Below are positions 27,458 to 37,730 of a stretch of DNA of 64,000 nt, in pieces (position 1 is the first letter of the stretch; each line of letters opens with the position of its first letter). The DNA comes from Gemmatimonadota bacterium. GTDB taxonomy: Bacteria; Gemmatimonadota; Gemmatimonadetes; Longimicrobiales; Gaopeijiaceae. The stretch lies in the NCBI GenBank assembly GCA_022825135.1, contig JAJDYN010000014.1, positions 78,407 to 142,406 of the forward strand, read 5' to 3'. The notes under the pieces are model-generated. The model ran no database searches. It was not told the DNA's origin and saw nothing but the letters and a program-made list of their open reading frames with translations. Both the position numbers and the translations under genes were made by a program.

Positions 27458-28656
27458 CGCGACGCCTCCAGTGCCCGGCTGAAGTCGCGCTGCAGGTCGG
27501 GGACCTCCTCGAGCCCCACCGAGACCCGAACGAATCCGTCGGGGATGCCCGCCTCCGTCCGCTCCTCCGGGGTCAGGCCGATGTGGGAGGTGAAGCGCGG
27601 CTGCGACACCAGGGTCTCGACGCCGCCCAGGCTGGGCGCAACCCGGGCCACTTCCAGACTCCGGCAGAATGCGTCCGCGCCCGCTCCCCCGCTCTCCAGC
27701 ACGAAGCCCACCATGCCGCCGAATCCGTCCAGCAGCTCCCCCGCCAGCGCGCGGTCGGGGTGACTGGCGAGACCGGGGTAGGAGACCCGCGAGATCCCGG
27801 GACGGCCTTCCAGCCACGCCGCGAGTTCCAGGCCGCTCCGGTTGTGGCGCTCCATGCGCACGGACAGCGTCTTGATACCGCGCTCCAGCAGCCAGGCCGC
27901 GTGGGGATCCAGAGCCGGCCCGTAGAGCACCAGCATGCGCTGCACGCGCTCAATCAGCTCCCGGCTGCCGGAGACGACGCCCGCGATCAGGTCGGAATGC
28001 CCCCCCAGGTACTTGGTCGCGCTGTGGATCACGATGTCCACGCCGAGGCGGGCCGGCCTGAGGTTGATGGGCGAGGCGAAGGTGGCGTCCATCATGGTGA
28101 CCGCCCCGGCCTCGCGGGCGAGGCGCACCGGGACGCGGGGGTCGAAGACGCGCATCACGGGATTGGTCGGGGTCTCCAGGAACAGGATGCGGGTGTTGTC
28201 CCGCATCGCCGACTCCCAGGCGCAGGTTTCGTCCGGATCGACGAACGTCGTGGTCACCCCCCGGTGCGGCATCTCATCGGCGAGGAACGTGCTGGTGGCG
28301 CCGTACAGGTGCTTCGAGGCCACGACGTGGTCCCCGGCGCGGGTGACGGCGAGGACGGCGAGTGCGGTGGCCGCCATCCCGCTCGCAACGGCCAGCGAGG
28401 CTTCGGTGCCCTCGAGCGCCGCCAGCTTCTTCGCCACGGCCACCTGGTTCGGGTTGTTGCCGTAGCGGGAGTAGCGCAGCTCGGTCGCATCGCCGGGCGC
28501 GTTCCAGAAGAAGGTGGAACTCTGCACCACGGGCAGCACCACGGGCTCGCCGGGACGCGGCTCGGGCGCGCCGGCGTGGACACCCAGCGTGCCCGGACCC
28601 CAGGCCTCCCGCGCCTCCGGCGAATCGTTCGTTCTCTCCTCCGAGACACTCTTCAT
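27454..28656 (-). CDS. Trans-sulfuration PLP enzyme, second paralogue
   Basis: This is a 400-residue Cys/Met-metabolism PLP enzyme (cystathionine gamma-synthase/lyase, methionine gamma-lyase or related). Motifs are TLGVHAGAPEP, VASGMAATAL, MDATFASPINL and the Schiff-base lysine in HSATKYLGGHSD (Lys about 215). The alanine in place of asparagine in MDATFA and other changes separate it from the copy at 2548-3732. Its ATG overlaps the stop of the STAS-like gene (ATGA), and its own stop overlaps the acylase start (CTGA). Confidence 0.92.
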   Translation of the reverse strand: MKSVSEERTNDSPEAREAWGPGTLGVHAGAPEPRPGEPVVLPVVQSSTFFWNAPGDATELRYSRYGNNPNQVAVAKKLAALEGTEASLAVASGMAATALAVLAVTRAGDHVVASKHLYGATSTFLADEMPHRGVTTTFVDPDETCAWESAMRDNTRILFLETPTNPVMRVFDPRVPVRLAREAGAVTMMDATFASPINLRPARLGVDIVIHSATKYLGGHSDLIAGVVSGSRELIERVQRMLVLYGPALDPHAAWLLERGIKTLSVRMERHNRSGLELAAWLEGRPGISRVSYPGLASHPDRALAGELLDGFGGMVGFVLESGGAGADAFCRSLEVARVAPSLGGVETLVSQPRFTSHIGLTPEERTEAGIPDGFVRVSVGLEEVPDLQRDFSRALEASR

Positions 28657-29240
28657 CCCATCAGACTCCTCATCAGATTGCTCAGCGCCAGATAGTCTCC
28701 CGACCCGGGCCGCCGGAAAACAAGTCCGCGCCGCACGAGTGATTCCAGCGTAGCGCGATCGACCTCGTCCGGAAGGTGTGCCGGGACATCCCCCGGAGAA
28801 AGGGCTCCCCGCTCCTCGAGGGAACGCCAGACCCGGGCATCGGCCTCGCTCGGCACGCCAACCAGCCGGCACGGCCCTGCCGCGGTTTCCGCCACGGCAG
28901 TGAGACGATGGCGTTCCAGCACGGCCTCGATCGGCTCCAGATGAAGGTCGCTCACGCCGCGCAGGATGAAAAAGGCGCGGGTGGCTTGCCCGGGCGGCTG
29001 GTAGTGCAGGAGCAGCTTCGCCACAACCTCGTCCGCGCATGAGAAATCCACCACGTGAACCTCGGAGAAGTCGATGACCGAGAGCGCCGTCTCTCCTGCG
29101 CCCGCGAGCTGGCTCTCGATGGCCCTCCGCACCGCGCGCCCCGTGGGCCGGGTCACCAGGTGCGCGTGGAGCGACGCCACCTGCCTCCGGACCAGGCGCC
29201 GGAGGTCGATCGCCACCGGGTCGATGCCGAATCCGTTCAT
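28653..29240 (-). CDS. STAS-like (DUF4325-type) regulatory protein with C-terminal winged-helix-like region
   Basis: This is a 195-residue cytoplasmic protein. The segment VIDFSEVHVVDFSCADEVV resembles the STAS-like domain of anti-anti-sigma or DUF4325 proteins. The C-terminal 60 residues (LPDEVDRATLESLVRRGLVF) look like a winged helix. Serine in VDFSCAD is at the place where partner-switch proteins are phosphorylated. It lies 19 bp downstream of a STAS-HATPase gene and probably works with it. Confidence 0.7.
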   Translation of the reverse strand: MNGFGIDPVAIDLRRLVRRQVASLHAHLVTRPTGRAVRRAIESQLAGAGETALSVIDFSEVHVVDFSCADEVVAKLLLHYQPPGQATRAFFILRGVSDLHLEPIEAVLERHRLTAVAETAAGPCRLVGVPSEADARVWRSLEERGALSPGDVPAHLPDEVDRATLESLVRRGLVFRRPGSGDYLALSNLMRSLMG

Positions 29241-29259
29241 GAGGCCGGACCCAAGTCCG

Positions 29260-30165
29260 TCATGCGCCGCTCCTTTCCTTGCCCCGCTGCTTCGCGGGCA
29301 GAACGATGTTGATCTGGGCGCCCGGAAAATGCGCCAGGCCCTGCTCCAGAGCGGGGGTGTCGTCCCATTCCGGCACGTCGGCGATGCGCGCGGTCCCGCT
29401 GCGGATGGAGATGAGCCCGTCCCACCGCCGCACCTGCCTGCGGATCTGCTGGATCCCCTGGCCTCTCCCCAGGTCCTGGAAACGCGTGACGCCGTGCAGG
29501 AAGGCGGCTTCCAGCGCGCTGCCGTCCCCCCATCGCTTTCCGAAACGGCCGGCGTGCTCGGCCGCCAGCGATTCGCGGAACCCGCGCCCCAGGTCGGACA
29601 CCGCGATCACCAGCATCCAGCGGTCCCGGCGCTTGGCCCAGTAATACGCCTGCGCGGCCACCCATCCCGGGGCCTCGGCGTGTTCGATGATGTTCTGGCA
29701 CACCTCCGAGAGCACCACCGAGAACTGGACGACGGTCACCAGCGGATACCCGAGGGTGCGGGTGAGGATGGTTCCCGCGCGCGTCTGCACGCGGTCCACG
29801 ACGGCGTGCACGTCGCTGTTGGTGGTCACCGGGGTGATCTCGAGCAGCACATCGGAGCTTGCGGCGATTTCGCGCGGACGCCGGGCCTGCATCGAGAAGA
29901 AGCGTCGAGCCTGCTCGAGGAAGCGGATGCGCGCCAGGTATCCGAGAACCTCCGCGTGCCGGGGAAGCCGCAGATGGGGCGGCTGCCCCAGCCGGCGCTT
30001 CAGAAGGGCGCCAGCGCTGAGGAGGCCGACAAGGCCCTGCGGGTCGACGAAGCGAAGGTAGCCCGCGTCGAAGAGCGCCTTGCCTTCCGCGGCCTGCGCG
30101 CATTGCCGGAAGACGCTGTCCACGGTGGAGTAGTCCAGCGATGAGGGTACGCGGATCACATGCAC
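29260..30165 (-). CDS. STAS and HATPase (GHKL) fusion protein, anti-sigma-kinase-like
   Basis: In this 301-residue protein, residues about 1-95 look like a STAS fold (VDPQGLVGLLSAGALLKRR). Residues about 130-290 form a GHKL ATPase with N-box LSEVCQNIIEHA, G1 box SDLGRGFRES and a glycine-rich G2 region GRGQGIQQIRRQV. There is no phospho-acceptor histidine domain. Such proteins act as serine kinases or anti-sigma factors in partner switching. The gene sits between the sugar-kinase and trans-sulfuration genes on one strand. Confidence 0.8.
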   Translation of the reverse strand: MHVIRVPSSLDYSTVDSVFRQCAQAAEGKALFDAGYLRFVDPQGLVGLLSAGALLKRRLGQPPHLRLPRHAEVLGYLARIRFLEQARRFFSMQARRPREIAASSDVLLEITPVTTNSDVHAVVDRVQTRAGTILTRTLGYPLVTVVQFSVVLSEVCQNIIEHAEAPGWVAAQAYYWAKRRDRWMLVIAVSDLGRGFRESLAAEHAGRFGKRWGDGSALEAAFLHGVTRFQDLGRGQGIQQIRRQVRRWDGLISIRSGTARIADVPEWDDTPALEQGLAHFPGAQINIVLPAKQRGKERSGA

Positions 30166-30214
30166 CCGGCGAACTCCGGAGTTGGCGCGGCGGGACGGGC
30201 GGGCGCGGCGCGGT

Positions 30215-31258
30215 TCATCGGCGGGCGATCCGCCCCTTCAGGTGGAGGTGCAGCCCGCGCGCACCGCGATGTTCGACGTTTCGGGCGGCCATGGAGTTGG
30301 CGGCGACGATCGCGCGCTCGACGCGGTCGCCCTCCAGCAGGCGAGCGAAAAAGGTAGCGCCCCATACGTCCCCGCAACCAGTCACATCGCCTTCGCGCGG
30401 GCCTCCGGGGATGTCGATCTGCCGGGTGGTGGCCGGGGCCGCGGTGGCCACCTGTCCGCGCATCGCGTGCCAGGTCGAGGTGTCGGGCGAGAAATCGGGC
30501 GCTGCGACATACGCCGCCCCGCGCGGGCCCATCGTGACGGTGACCAGCTTCAGGTCCGGCCCCACCACGTGCGCCGCCAGCCGCCATGGATCTCCGGCAT
30601 CCAGGCCCAGCAGCGCATACTCGTCCTCGTTCATCTGCACCGCGTCGAAGCAGCGCAGCCAGGAGTCCCGGAGCGGCAGCGGGCGCGGCTCGCGTTCGCC
30701 GTGCCGCCCGATGCCCAGGAAGAGGGAATGGAGGTCGGCGTAGATCGGGCCCTCGAACGCTTCGCGCAGCATCTGTGCGGTGCCCAGCTCCATCTCGAAT
30801 CCCGAGATGAAGTTGACGTAGAGGGCGTCGCAATCTCCGGCGAGAGGCCAGAACTCCTCCCAGCTCCAGGCGGGCACCCCGCCGGTCAGGCGCTCGCTCC
30901 GCCGCTCGTCGTCCAGGTAGCGCAGCTCCACGCGGTTGTTGGGTTCCGGGACGATGCGGACGGCGCGGTGCGGGTCAACGCGGGGGATCTCGCCCAGGAA
31001 CCGGAGCGCGGGCTCGGCCAGGTCCCGGCCCACCTTGAGGATCGGCACGATGCGCCATTGCGCCGGCAGCGACGCGGCCAGCGCCTCCAGGGCGTAGCTC
31101 ACCCCGCCCCATTCCTCCACCGGATCACCGCGTCCGTCGCGCAGATGGATGGTGTCCCACACGAGCGTGCCGACCACGCCCAGGCGGGGGCGGCCCGCGC
31201 GGGTACGGGGCCGCTCCCGCTCCGAGCCTGGCTCAACCACGGACCTGGCCGAACTCAC
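30215..31258 (-). CDS. PfkB-family carbohydrate or nucleoside kinase
   Basis: This is a 347-residue ribokinase-like kinase. The C-terminal signature GDVTGCGDVWGATFF carries the catalytic aspartate and anion hole, and QMNEDEYALLGL is the family's central helix. The N-terminal GLVVGTLVWDT-like strand (LGVVGTLVWDTIHL) starts the Rossmann core. The GTG at 31258 overlaps the stop of the ROK kinase (GTGA). The sugar is not identifiable from sequence. Confidence 0.88.
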   Translation of the reverse strand: MSSARSVVEPGSERERPRTRAGRPRLGVVGTLVWDTIHLRDGRGDPVEEWGGVSYALEALAASLPAQWRIVPILKVGRDLAEPALRFLGEIPRVDPHRAVRIVPEPNNRVELRYLDDERRSERLTGGVPAWSWEEFWPLAGDCDALYVNFISGFEMELGTAQMLREAFEGPIYADLHSLFLGIGRHGEREPRPLPLRDSWLRCFDAVQMNEDEYALLGLDAGDPWRLAAHVVGPDLKLVTVTMGPRGAAYVAAPDFSPDTSTWHAMRGQVATAAPATTRQIDIPGGPREGDVTGCGDVWGATFFARLLEGDRVERAIVAANSMAARNVEHRGARGLHLHLKGRIARR

Positions 31259-32244
31259 GTCTCTGCCGTCCGGAGGCCGAACACCCCCGCCGCCCCAACC
31301 ACCCCCGCAGTCCCCGGGAGCGCTCCCGGCACCACCGTGCAGGCGTCCAGCGCCGAGCGGAAGCGGGGGCGGCCGAGCTCCGCGGCGAGCGGGGCGAAGA
31401 ACAGGTCGCCGGCCGCGGTCACCCCGCCCATCACCACCACCGCGTCCGGGCCGAGCAGGTTGACCGCGCCGGTGATCCCGGCCGCGAGCATTTGTGCCGC
31501 GCGTGCCAGCACCTCGGCCGCGTAGGCGTCGCCCCCCGCCGCCGCCTGGTGCACCGTGGCGGCCGTGATGCGGTCCAGGTCCCCCGCCACCAGTTCCGGC
31601 AGGGTCGACCGCGTCCCCCCGGCCAGCCCCTCGACCGCGGCGCGCGCGATGCCCGGCCCGGAGGCGTAGGGTTCGAGGCATCCCCTGCCCCCGCAGGTGC
31701 AGCGGCGGCCGCCGAACTCGACCGTCATGTGTCCGATCTCCCCGGCGGCACCCGTGGCCCCGGCGAACGGCCGCCCGTCCATCACGATCCCGCCGCCGAT
31801 GCCGGTGCCCAGCGTGATCCCCAGCACCGACCGGAAGCCGCGTCCCGCCCCCTGCCACCATTCCCCGTAGGCGGCGCAGTTGGCGTCGTTCTCCACGACG
31901 GTGGGCAGGCCGGTCGCGGCCTGGACGCGGTCACGCAGCGGAAGCCCGAACCACCCCAGGTTGTGCGACTCGAGCACCACGCCGCGGGCGCGGTCGAGTG
32001 ACCCGGGCGCCGCGACCCCCACGCCGGCTACCGTGGCGTCCGGGCCCTCCGTGCGCGCCAGCTCATCCACGGCCGCGCGGACCATCGCGCAAACCATGTC
32101 GACCACCACCTCCGGGCCCCCTCCGGACGGCGTGTCGTCCACCCGCAGCGCGCGCGGACGCCCTCCCTCCGCCGGAACGATGCCCACCGAGAGGGTGGTT
32201 CCACCGATATCGACCCCCGCGATCCACTCGGCCATCAGAGGCAT
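31255..32244 (-). CDS. ROK-family sugar kinase (glucokinase-like)
   Basis: This is a 329-residue ROK kinase with the ATP loop GVDIGGTTLSVG, the catalytic aspartate in VENDANCAAYGE, and the zinc cluster CTCGGRGCLE preceded by GEIGHM. These features fit glucokinase or a related hexose/amino-sugar kinase. It leads an operon with the PfkB kinase, and an AT-rich repeat region lies just upstream. Confidence 0.92.
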   Translation of the reverse strand: MPLMAEWIAGVDIGGTTLSVGIVPAEGGRPRALRVDDTPSGGGPEVVVDMVCAMVRAAVDELARTEGPDATVAGVGVAAPGSLDRARGVVLESHNLGWFGLPLRDRVQAATGLPTVVENDANCAAYGEWWQGAGRGFRSVLGITLGTGIGGGIVMDGRPFAGATGAAGEIGHMTVEFGGRRCTCGGRGCLEPYASGPGIARAAVEGLAGGTRSTLPELVAGDLDRITAATVHQAAAGGDAYAAEVLARAAQMLAAGITGAVNLLGPDAVVVMGGVTAAGDLFFAPLAAELGRPRFRSALDACTVVPGALPGTAGVVGAAGVFGLRTAET

Positions 32245-32297
32245 CCCGGGAGAGCCACCCGGCCTCCACGACGCGCCGACGAAGCATCATCGATCGG

Positions 32298-32328
32298 TAC
32301 TGACATCTGCTGATGTTTACTGATATAT

Positions 32329-32335
<7 letters not shown>
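32298..32335 (-). repeat. AT-rich spacer with TACTGA/TACTGT direct repeats
   Basis: TACTGA occurs at 32298-32303 and 32318-32323, with TACTGT at 32330-32335, in the 84-bp gap between the lepA stop and the ROK kinase start. It is one of the few AT-rich stretches in the window. On the minus strand TTGAAC (32339-32334) could be a -35 element. It is a candidate operator/promoter for the ROK operon. Confidence 0.4.
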
Positions 32336-34118
<1,783 letters not shown>

Positions 34119-34128
<10 letters not shown>

Positions 34129-35192
34129 GGTCCGCTCGTCCCATGGTTCCGGGAGGGCGCGCGCAGCACGCGCAGCATGATGTCGAGCGCGCGCTCCACG
34201 TCGGGCGCGGAGATGTCCCGGTGGGTCACGGCCCGCACTCCGCTCTCGCCCTGGGGCAGCAGATGGACCCCGCCTGCATGACAGCTCGTGGCGAACGCGC
34301 CCGCCGGCATCGCGGTCACCCGGAAGCGCACCAGGTTGGACTGCACGCGGTCGGGATCGACTTCCAGGCCGTCGATGCAGGCGACACCGCGCGCAAGGGC
34401 GCGGGCGTTGGCGATGTCGGCCGACAGGGCGCCGCGGTGATGCTCCAGCGCGTGCAGGGCGGCGGCGGCGAGGATTCCCGCCTGGCGGAAGCCGCCTCCG
34501 AACTGCTGCTTGAAGCGCCGCGCACGCGCCACCAGCTCCAGCGAGCCGGCCAGGGCGGAGCCCACGGGAGCGCCGAGTCCCTTGCTGAAGCAGACGTTCA
34601 CCGTATCGAAGGGGGCCGAATAGCGGGCCTCGGGGATCCCTGTGGCGGCGGTGGCGTGCCAGAGGCGGGCCCCGTCGAGATGGGTGGCGAGGCCATGGCG
34701 GCGCGCGGCCACGCACACCTCCTCGACCTGGCCGAGCGGCCACACCGTGCCCCCTCCCCCGTTGTGGGTGTTCTCCACGCACAGCAGCCGCGGCGGGGAC
34801 TCCAGGTGGACCGGGTTGAAGGGATGCTCCGGCTCGATGGCGTCGTCGACATCGGCGGCGGTGAAGACGCCGCCACGCCCGGGGAGGGGCTTCAGGGTCA
34901 CGCCGCTGAGCGCGGCCGGGGCGCCCGACTCGCTGCGGACGATGTGGGCGCTCTCGTCAATCAGGACCAGGTCGCCGGGTTCGGTGTGGACACGCACCCC
35001 GATCTGGTTGGACATCGTGCCCGTGGGCACGAAGACCGCTGCCTCCTTGCCCAGCAGCTCCGCCGTGCGCGCCTCCAGTGCGTTCACCGTGGGGTCGTCG
35101 CCGTAGACGTCGTCGCCCACCGGGGCGGCGGCCATGGCCTCGCGCATGGCCGGGGAGGGGAGGGTCACGGTGTCGCTGCGCAGATCGATCAT
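34119..35192 (-). CDS. ltaE: Low-specificity L-threonine aldolase
   Basis: This is a PLP-dependent aldolase that cleaves threonine or allo-threonine to glycine and acetaldehyde. The 357-residue protein begins [17 protein letters not shown] and continues with [25 protein letters not shown] and [10 protein letters not shown]. The Schiff-base lysine is in [15 protein letters not shown] (Lys about 204). It lies 37 bp downstream of mmuM and overlaps lepA by 3-10 bp. Confidence 0.95.
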
Positions 35193-35229
35193 GACCCGCG
35201 ATACCCCGGGCAGGACCGGTGGTGTCGCA

Positions 35230-36258
35230 TCACCGCTGCGGCCCCGGAGCGCCCGGGCCGCCACCGGGCGATCCACCGGAAGGCGCCAGGGACACACCGG
35301 CCATCTGCCGTCGCAGTGCGCGGATGCCCGCGGGACCGACGCGGCAGCACCCGCCGACTCCCGCGGCGCCGCTCGCGATCCAGTCGCGCGCATCCGGGAT
35401 CGCGTCGCCGGCCCGTCCGGCGCCTGCGGCGGGCCAGTGCCACGTGCCGGTGTGGGCGTCGTACACCTCCCCCGAGTTGGGATAGGCGATTACGGGAAGA
35501 TCGGTCACGGTGCGGATTCGCCCGATGAGCTCGCCGACATGGGCGGGCGCGACGCAGTTGACTCCCACCGCCGCCATCCGCGCCGTCCGGTCGCAGAGGC
35601 GCGCAACCTCCTCCACCGGCGTGCCGTCCCAGAGCCGCGCGCCATCCGCGCAGCAGAAGCTCATCCACACCCACGCATCCGGCGTCTCCTCCAGAATCCC
35701 GACCAATGCCTCGGCCTCGAGACCCGAGGGGATGGTCTCGCAGAGGATCAGGTCGGCGGCCGAGCGCGCGAAGAGCCGGAAGCGGCGCCGGTGGAACTCG
35801 TCCAGCACCCCGAACCCGACGCCGTACCGGCCATCGTACTCCGACCCGTCCGCGAGATACGCCCCGTATGGGCCGGCACTCGCCGCCACCAGCGGCCGCA
35901 GCCGCCCGGTGCGGTTGGCCCGAACTGCCCAGTACCGGTCGCGCGCCTCGACGGCCAGCGCGACCGAGAGCTCCAGGAAGCCGGCGGCCTCGGCGTCGCC
36001 GTAGCCCTGCTCGCGGAAGCCGGGAAAGCTCGCCTGGTAGCTGGCGGTGGAGACGCAGTCCGCACCTGCTGCGAGGTATTCGGCGTGCACGTCGCGGATG
36101 GCATCGGGCCTTGAGACGAGAAGTTGCGCGGACCAGAGCCGGGTGTCGAGCCGGTGTCCCCGGGCTTCGAGCGCCGTCGCCAGACCCCCGTCCGCGATCA
36201 GGGGCCTTCCGCGAGCGAGAAATCCGGCAAGGGGCCCGGTCGCCTCCGCCGGGTTCAT
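35230..36258 (-). CDS. mmuM: Homocysteine S-methyltransferase
   Basis: This enzyme transfers a methyl group from S-methylmethionine or SAM to homocysteine (or selenohomocysteine). The 342-residue protein has the zinc-thiolate sites GVNCVAP and GGCCRVGP, plus the start [12 protein letters not shown], all standard for the MmuM/YagD type without a cobalamin domain. Its ATG at 36258 overlaps the stop of the predicted selenoprotein (ATGA), so the two are translationally coupled. Members of this family also methylate selenocysteine in some organisms, which makes the pairing suggestive but unproven. Confidence 0.93.
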   Translation of the reverse strand: MNPAEATGPLAGFLARGRPLIADGGLATALEARGHRLDTRLWSAQLLVSRPDAIRDVHAEYLAAGADCVSTASYQASFPGFREQGYGDAEAAGFLELSVALAVEARDRYWAVRANRTGRLRPLVAASAGPYGAYLADGSEYDGRYGVGFGVLDEFHRRRFRLFARSAADLILCETIPSGLEAEALVGILEETPDAWVWMSFCCADGARLWDGTPVEEVARLCDRTARMAAVGVNCVAPAHVGELIGRIRTVTDLPVIAYPNSGEVYDAHTGTWHWPAAGAGRAGDAIPDARDWIASGAAGVGGCCRVGPAGIRALRRQMAGVSLAPSGGSPGGGPGAPGPQR

Positions 36259-36617
36259 CCCTCCCGGGTGAGCAGCGTCGCCAGCATCTCCGCGTTGTAT
36301 CCCACCAGCAGCCGATCCCCACTGCGCATCGTGGGCGCGCGCAGCTTTCCGAAGCGGCTGCAGAGGAGGCCCACCAGGTCTTCGTCGGCGGGCCGCGCGG
36401 CGTTCAGATCGACGTGCACGATCTTCTTTCCCCTGGCGACGTAGAGGTCGCTCACGCCCTCCAGCACGCCCAGGACCTCGTCGCTCGTCACGGAATTGCG
36501 CGTGGCGCTCTGCAGTTCCTCCGTCGCGATCTCGTTCTGCGCAAGAAACTCTTGCGTGCGCTTGCAACTGGTTCAGCCCGGGCGGTGATACCGCCATTCA
36601 ACGGACGACGTGGCCAT
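36255..36617 (-). CDS. Predicted selenoprotein, ArsC-like/thioredoxin fold, with in-frame TGA (Sec15)
   Basis: This 120-residue reading frame starts at ATG 36617 with a CCGGAGGG site six bases upstream. It runs to the TGA at 36257-36255, except for an in-frame TGA at 36575-36573 (residue 15). Around that codon the protein reads HRPG-U-TSCKRTQEFL, so TGA takes the place of the first cysteine of a CxxC redox motif. The rest is thioredoxin-fold, ArsC/Spx-like: a helix after the motif, a beta strand (KKIVHVDLN), and the cis-proline region KLRAPTMRSGD, then LLVGYN. A hairpin downstream of the TGA fits a bacterial SECIS. A caller that ignores Sec would annotate only 78 residues from GTG 36491. Residue 15 is assigned as Sec by inference. 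Confidence 0.85.
36540..36556 (-). promoter_or_regulatory. Predicted bacterial SECIS hairpin
   Basis: In the mRNA of the selenoprotein gene, CGCAAGA pairs perfectly with TCTTGCG around the 3-nt loop GTT. The loop begins 24 nt after the TGA (23 nt between). This meets the bacterial SECIS description: a loop of 3-14 nt with a G in the first two positions, 16-37 nt past the UGA. It would recruit SelB-Sec-tRNA. Confidence 0.75.
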
Positions 36618-36978
36618 TGGTCCCTCCGGCGAGTTTGGCGGCGCGAACGGAAACGGTTCGGAAGGGCGTGCGCCGATGCGCCCTAACCTGTTTTATCGTA
36701 TGAAGATAAAGTGTATGATCAGACAAGTCTTGGAGTTGCCTGCCCGGACGGATTGTAGCAGCCTGCCGCCCGCTCCTTCAAGGTGCGCGGCCGGATCCCT
36801 GCGCCGCGACGGCCGGCCGTGCAACGCACGAGGGCAGGCCCGTGGCGACCCGGCTCACCGGATGGATGCCGGGAATCGGACGCTCGACCTTGCGGCGCTA
36901 TCATGGCGGTCCGATTCTTGGGGCGCACCCGGGAAGCGCGCCGACCCCGCCCTGTGACCCGAACCCGTGGAGACCAGG
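36618..36978. other. 361-bp intergenic region with AT-rich inverted repeat
   Basis: This divergent region lies between the selenoprotein and the helical-repeat protein genes. It contains TTTATC-N7-GATAAA at 36692-36710, in an otherwise GC-rich stretch, and TATGAT at 36714-36719. These are candidates for an operator and -10 elements. TTGTCT on the minus strand could serve as a -35. An open frame here lacks coding character. Confidence 0.5.
36692..36710. promoter_or_regulatory. Inverted repeat TTTATC-N7-GATAAA
   Basis: Six-base arms separated by seven bases, 75-93 bp upstream of the selenoprotein start. A transcription-factor operator or promoter element is likely because of the abrupt AT richness. 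The regulator is unknown. Confidence 0.35.
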
Positions 36979-37707
36979 ATGACCGTTGTCCGATGCGCGG
37001 CGCTGGCGGGCCTCGTGCTCCTGGCGGTCGACGCCGGCGCGCAGTCGCTCGAAGACGCAAGATCCGCCTACGCGGAAGGCCGCTTTCTCGAGGCGGCAGA
37101 GTTGGCCGAGGCGCTTGGGACCTCCGACGGCTACGCGCTGGCGGCGGAATCGCTCGCGGTACACGCCCACTACTTCACGTCCGGGGAGGAGTGGGAGGTG
37201 ATGGTCGATCGCGCGATAGAAATGAGCGACGAGGCCATGGGCGCCGACTCCACCAACGCCGAGGCACACTATCAGGCAGCCCACGCGCTCGGCCGCTACG
37301 CTCAGGGCATCGGTGCCCTGACCGCGCTCCGCCAGGGCCTCGCGGGAAGAATCCGCGAGCGGCTGGATGCAGCGATTCGGCTCGATCCCTATCTCTGGGA
37401 AGCCAGGCTGGCGCTCGGCGGATGGCACGCCGATATCGCGGCCGAAGGGTTCATCGCGCGACGGATGTACGGCGGGAACAGGCCGGCCGCCATCGTCCTG
37501 TTCGAGCAAGCGCTGCAGATGGCGCCGGAGTCGAGGGTCGTGCTCTACGAATACGCGATTCGGCTGCCCGACCTCGACGAGGAGAACGGCGAAGAGCGGG
37601 CGCGGGAAATGCTCGACACGGCGGCTCGATTGCCGATCGCCGACGCCTATGACGGGCTCATCCAGGAGTTGGTGCTGGAGGCGGTCGCGGACCGGGAGAG
37701 CGGGTAG
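36979..37707 (+). CDS. Exported TPR-like helical-repeat protein
   Basis: This 242-residue protein has a signal peptide (VVRCAALAGLVLLAVDAGAQS) with a likely cleavage after AQS. The mature part is alpha-helical with TPR-like spacing (ARSAYAEGRFLEAAELAEAL, EAHYQAAHALGRYAQG, AAIVLFEQALQMAPES). The ATG at 36979 has GGAG six bases upstream. It probably scaffolds protein contacts in the periplasm. No specific function is visible. pfkA starts 23 bp downstream. Confidence 0.8.
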   Translation: MTVVRCAALAGLVLLAVDAGAQSLEDARSAYAEGRFLEAAELAEALGTSDGYALAAESLAVHAHYFTSGEEWEVMVDRAIEMSDEAMGADSTNAEAHYQAAHALGRYAQGIGALTALRQGLAGRIRERLDAAIRLDPYLWEARLALGGWHADIAAEGFIARRMYGGNRPAAIVLFEQALQMAPESRVVLYEYAIRLPDLDEENGEERAREMLDTAARLPIADAYDGLIQELVLEAVADRESG

Positions 37708-37730
37708 TCGGGCAGCTCCGGCAAGCAACC

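Noticed and set aside
36255..36491. 78-residue protein starting at GTG 36491
   Set aside because: It is the C-terminal part of the predicted selenoprotein. The coding pattern, active-site motif and ribosome site all lie upstream, on the other side of the TGA.
36255..36617. Pseudogene explanation for the in-frame TGA
   Set aside because: The TGA falls precisely at a redox Cys position and is followed by a SECIS-like hairpin. The frame is otherwise intact, and the gene is coupled to mmuM. A random nonsense mutation would not predict these, although it is not formally excluded.
36610..36957. 115-codon open frame on the plus strand in the intergenic region
   Set aside because: It overlaps the AT-rich inverted repeat, has no ribosome site or domain, and mixed base composition.
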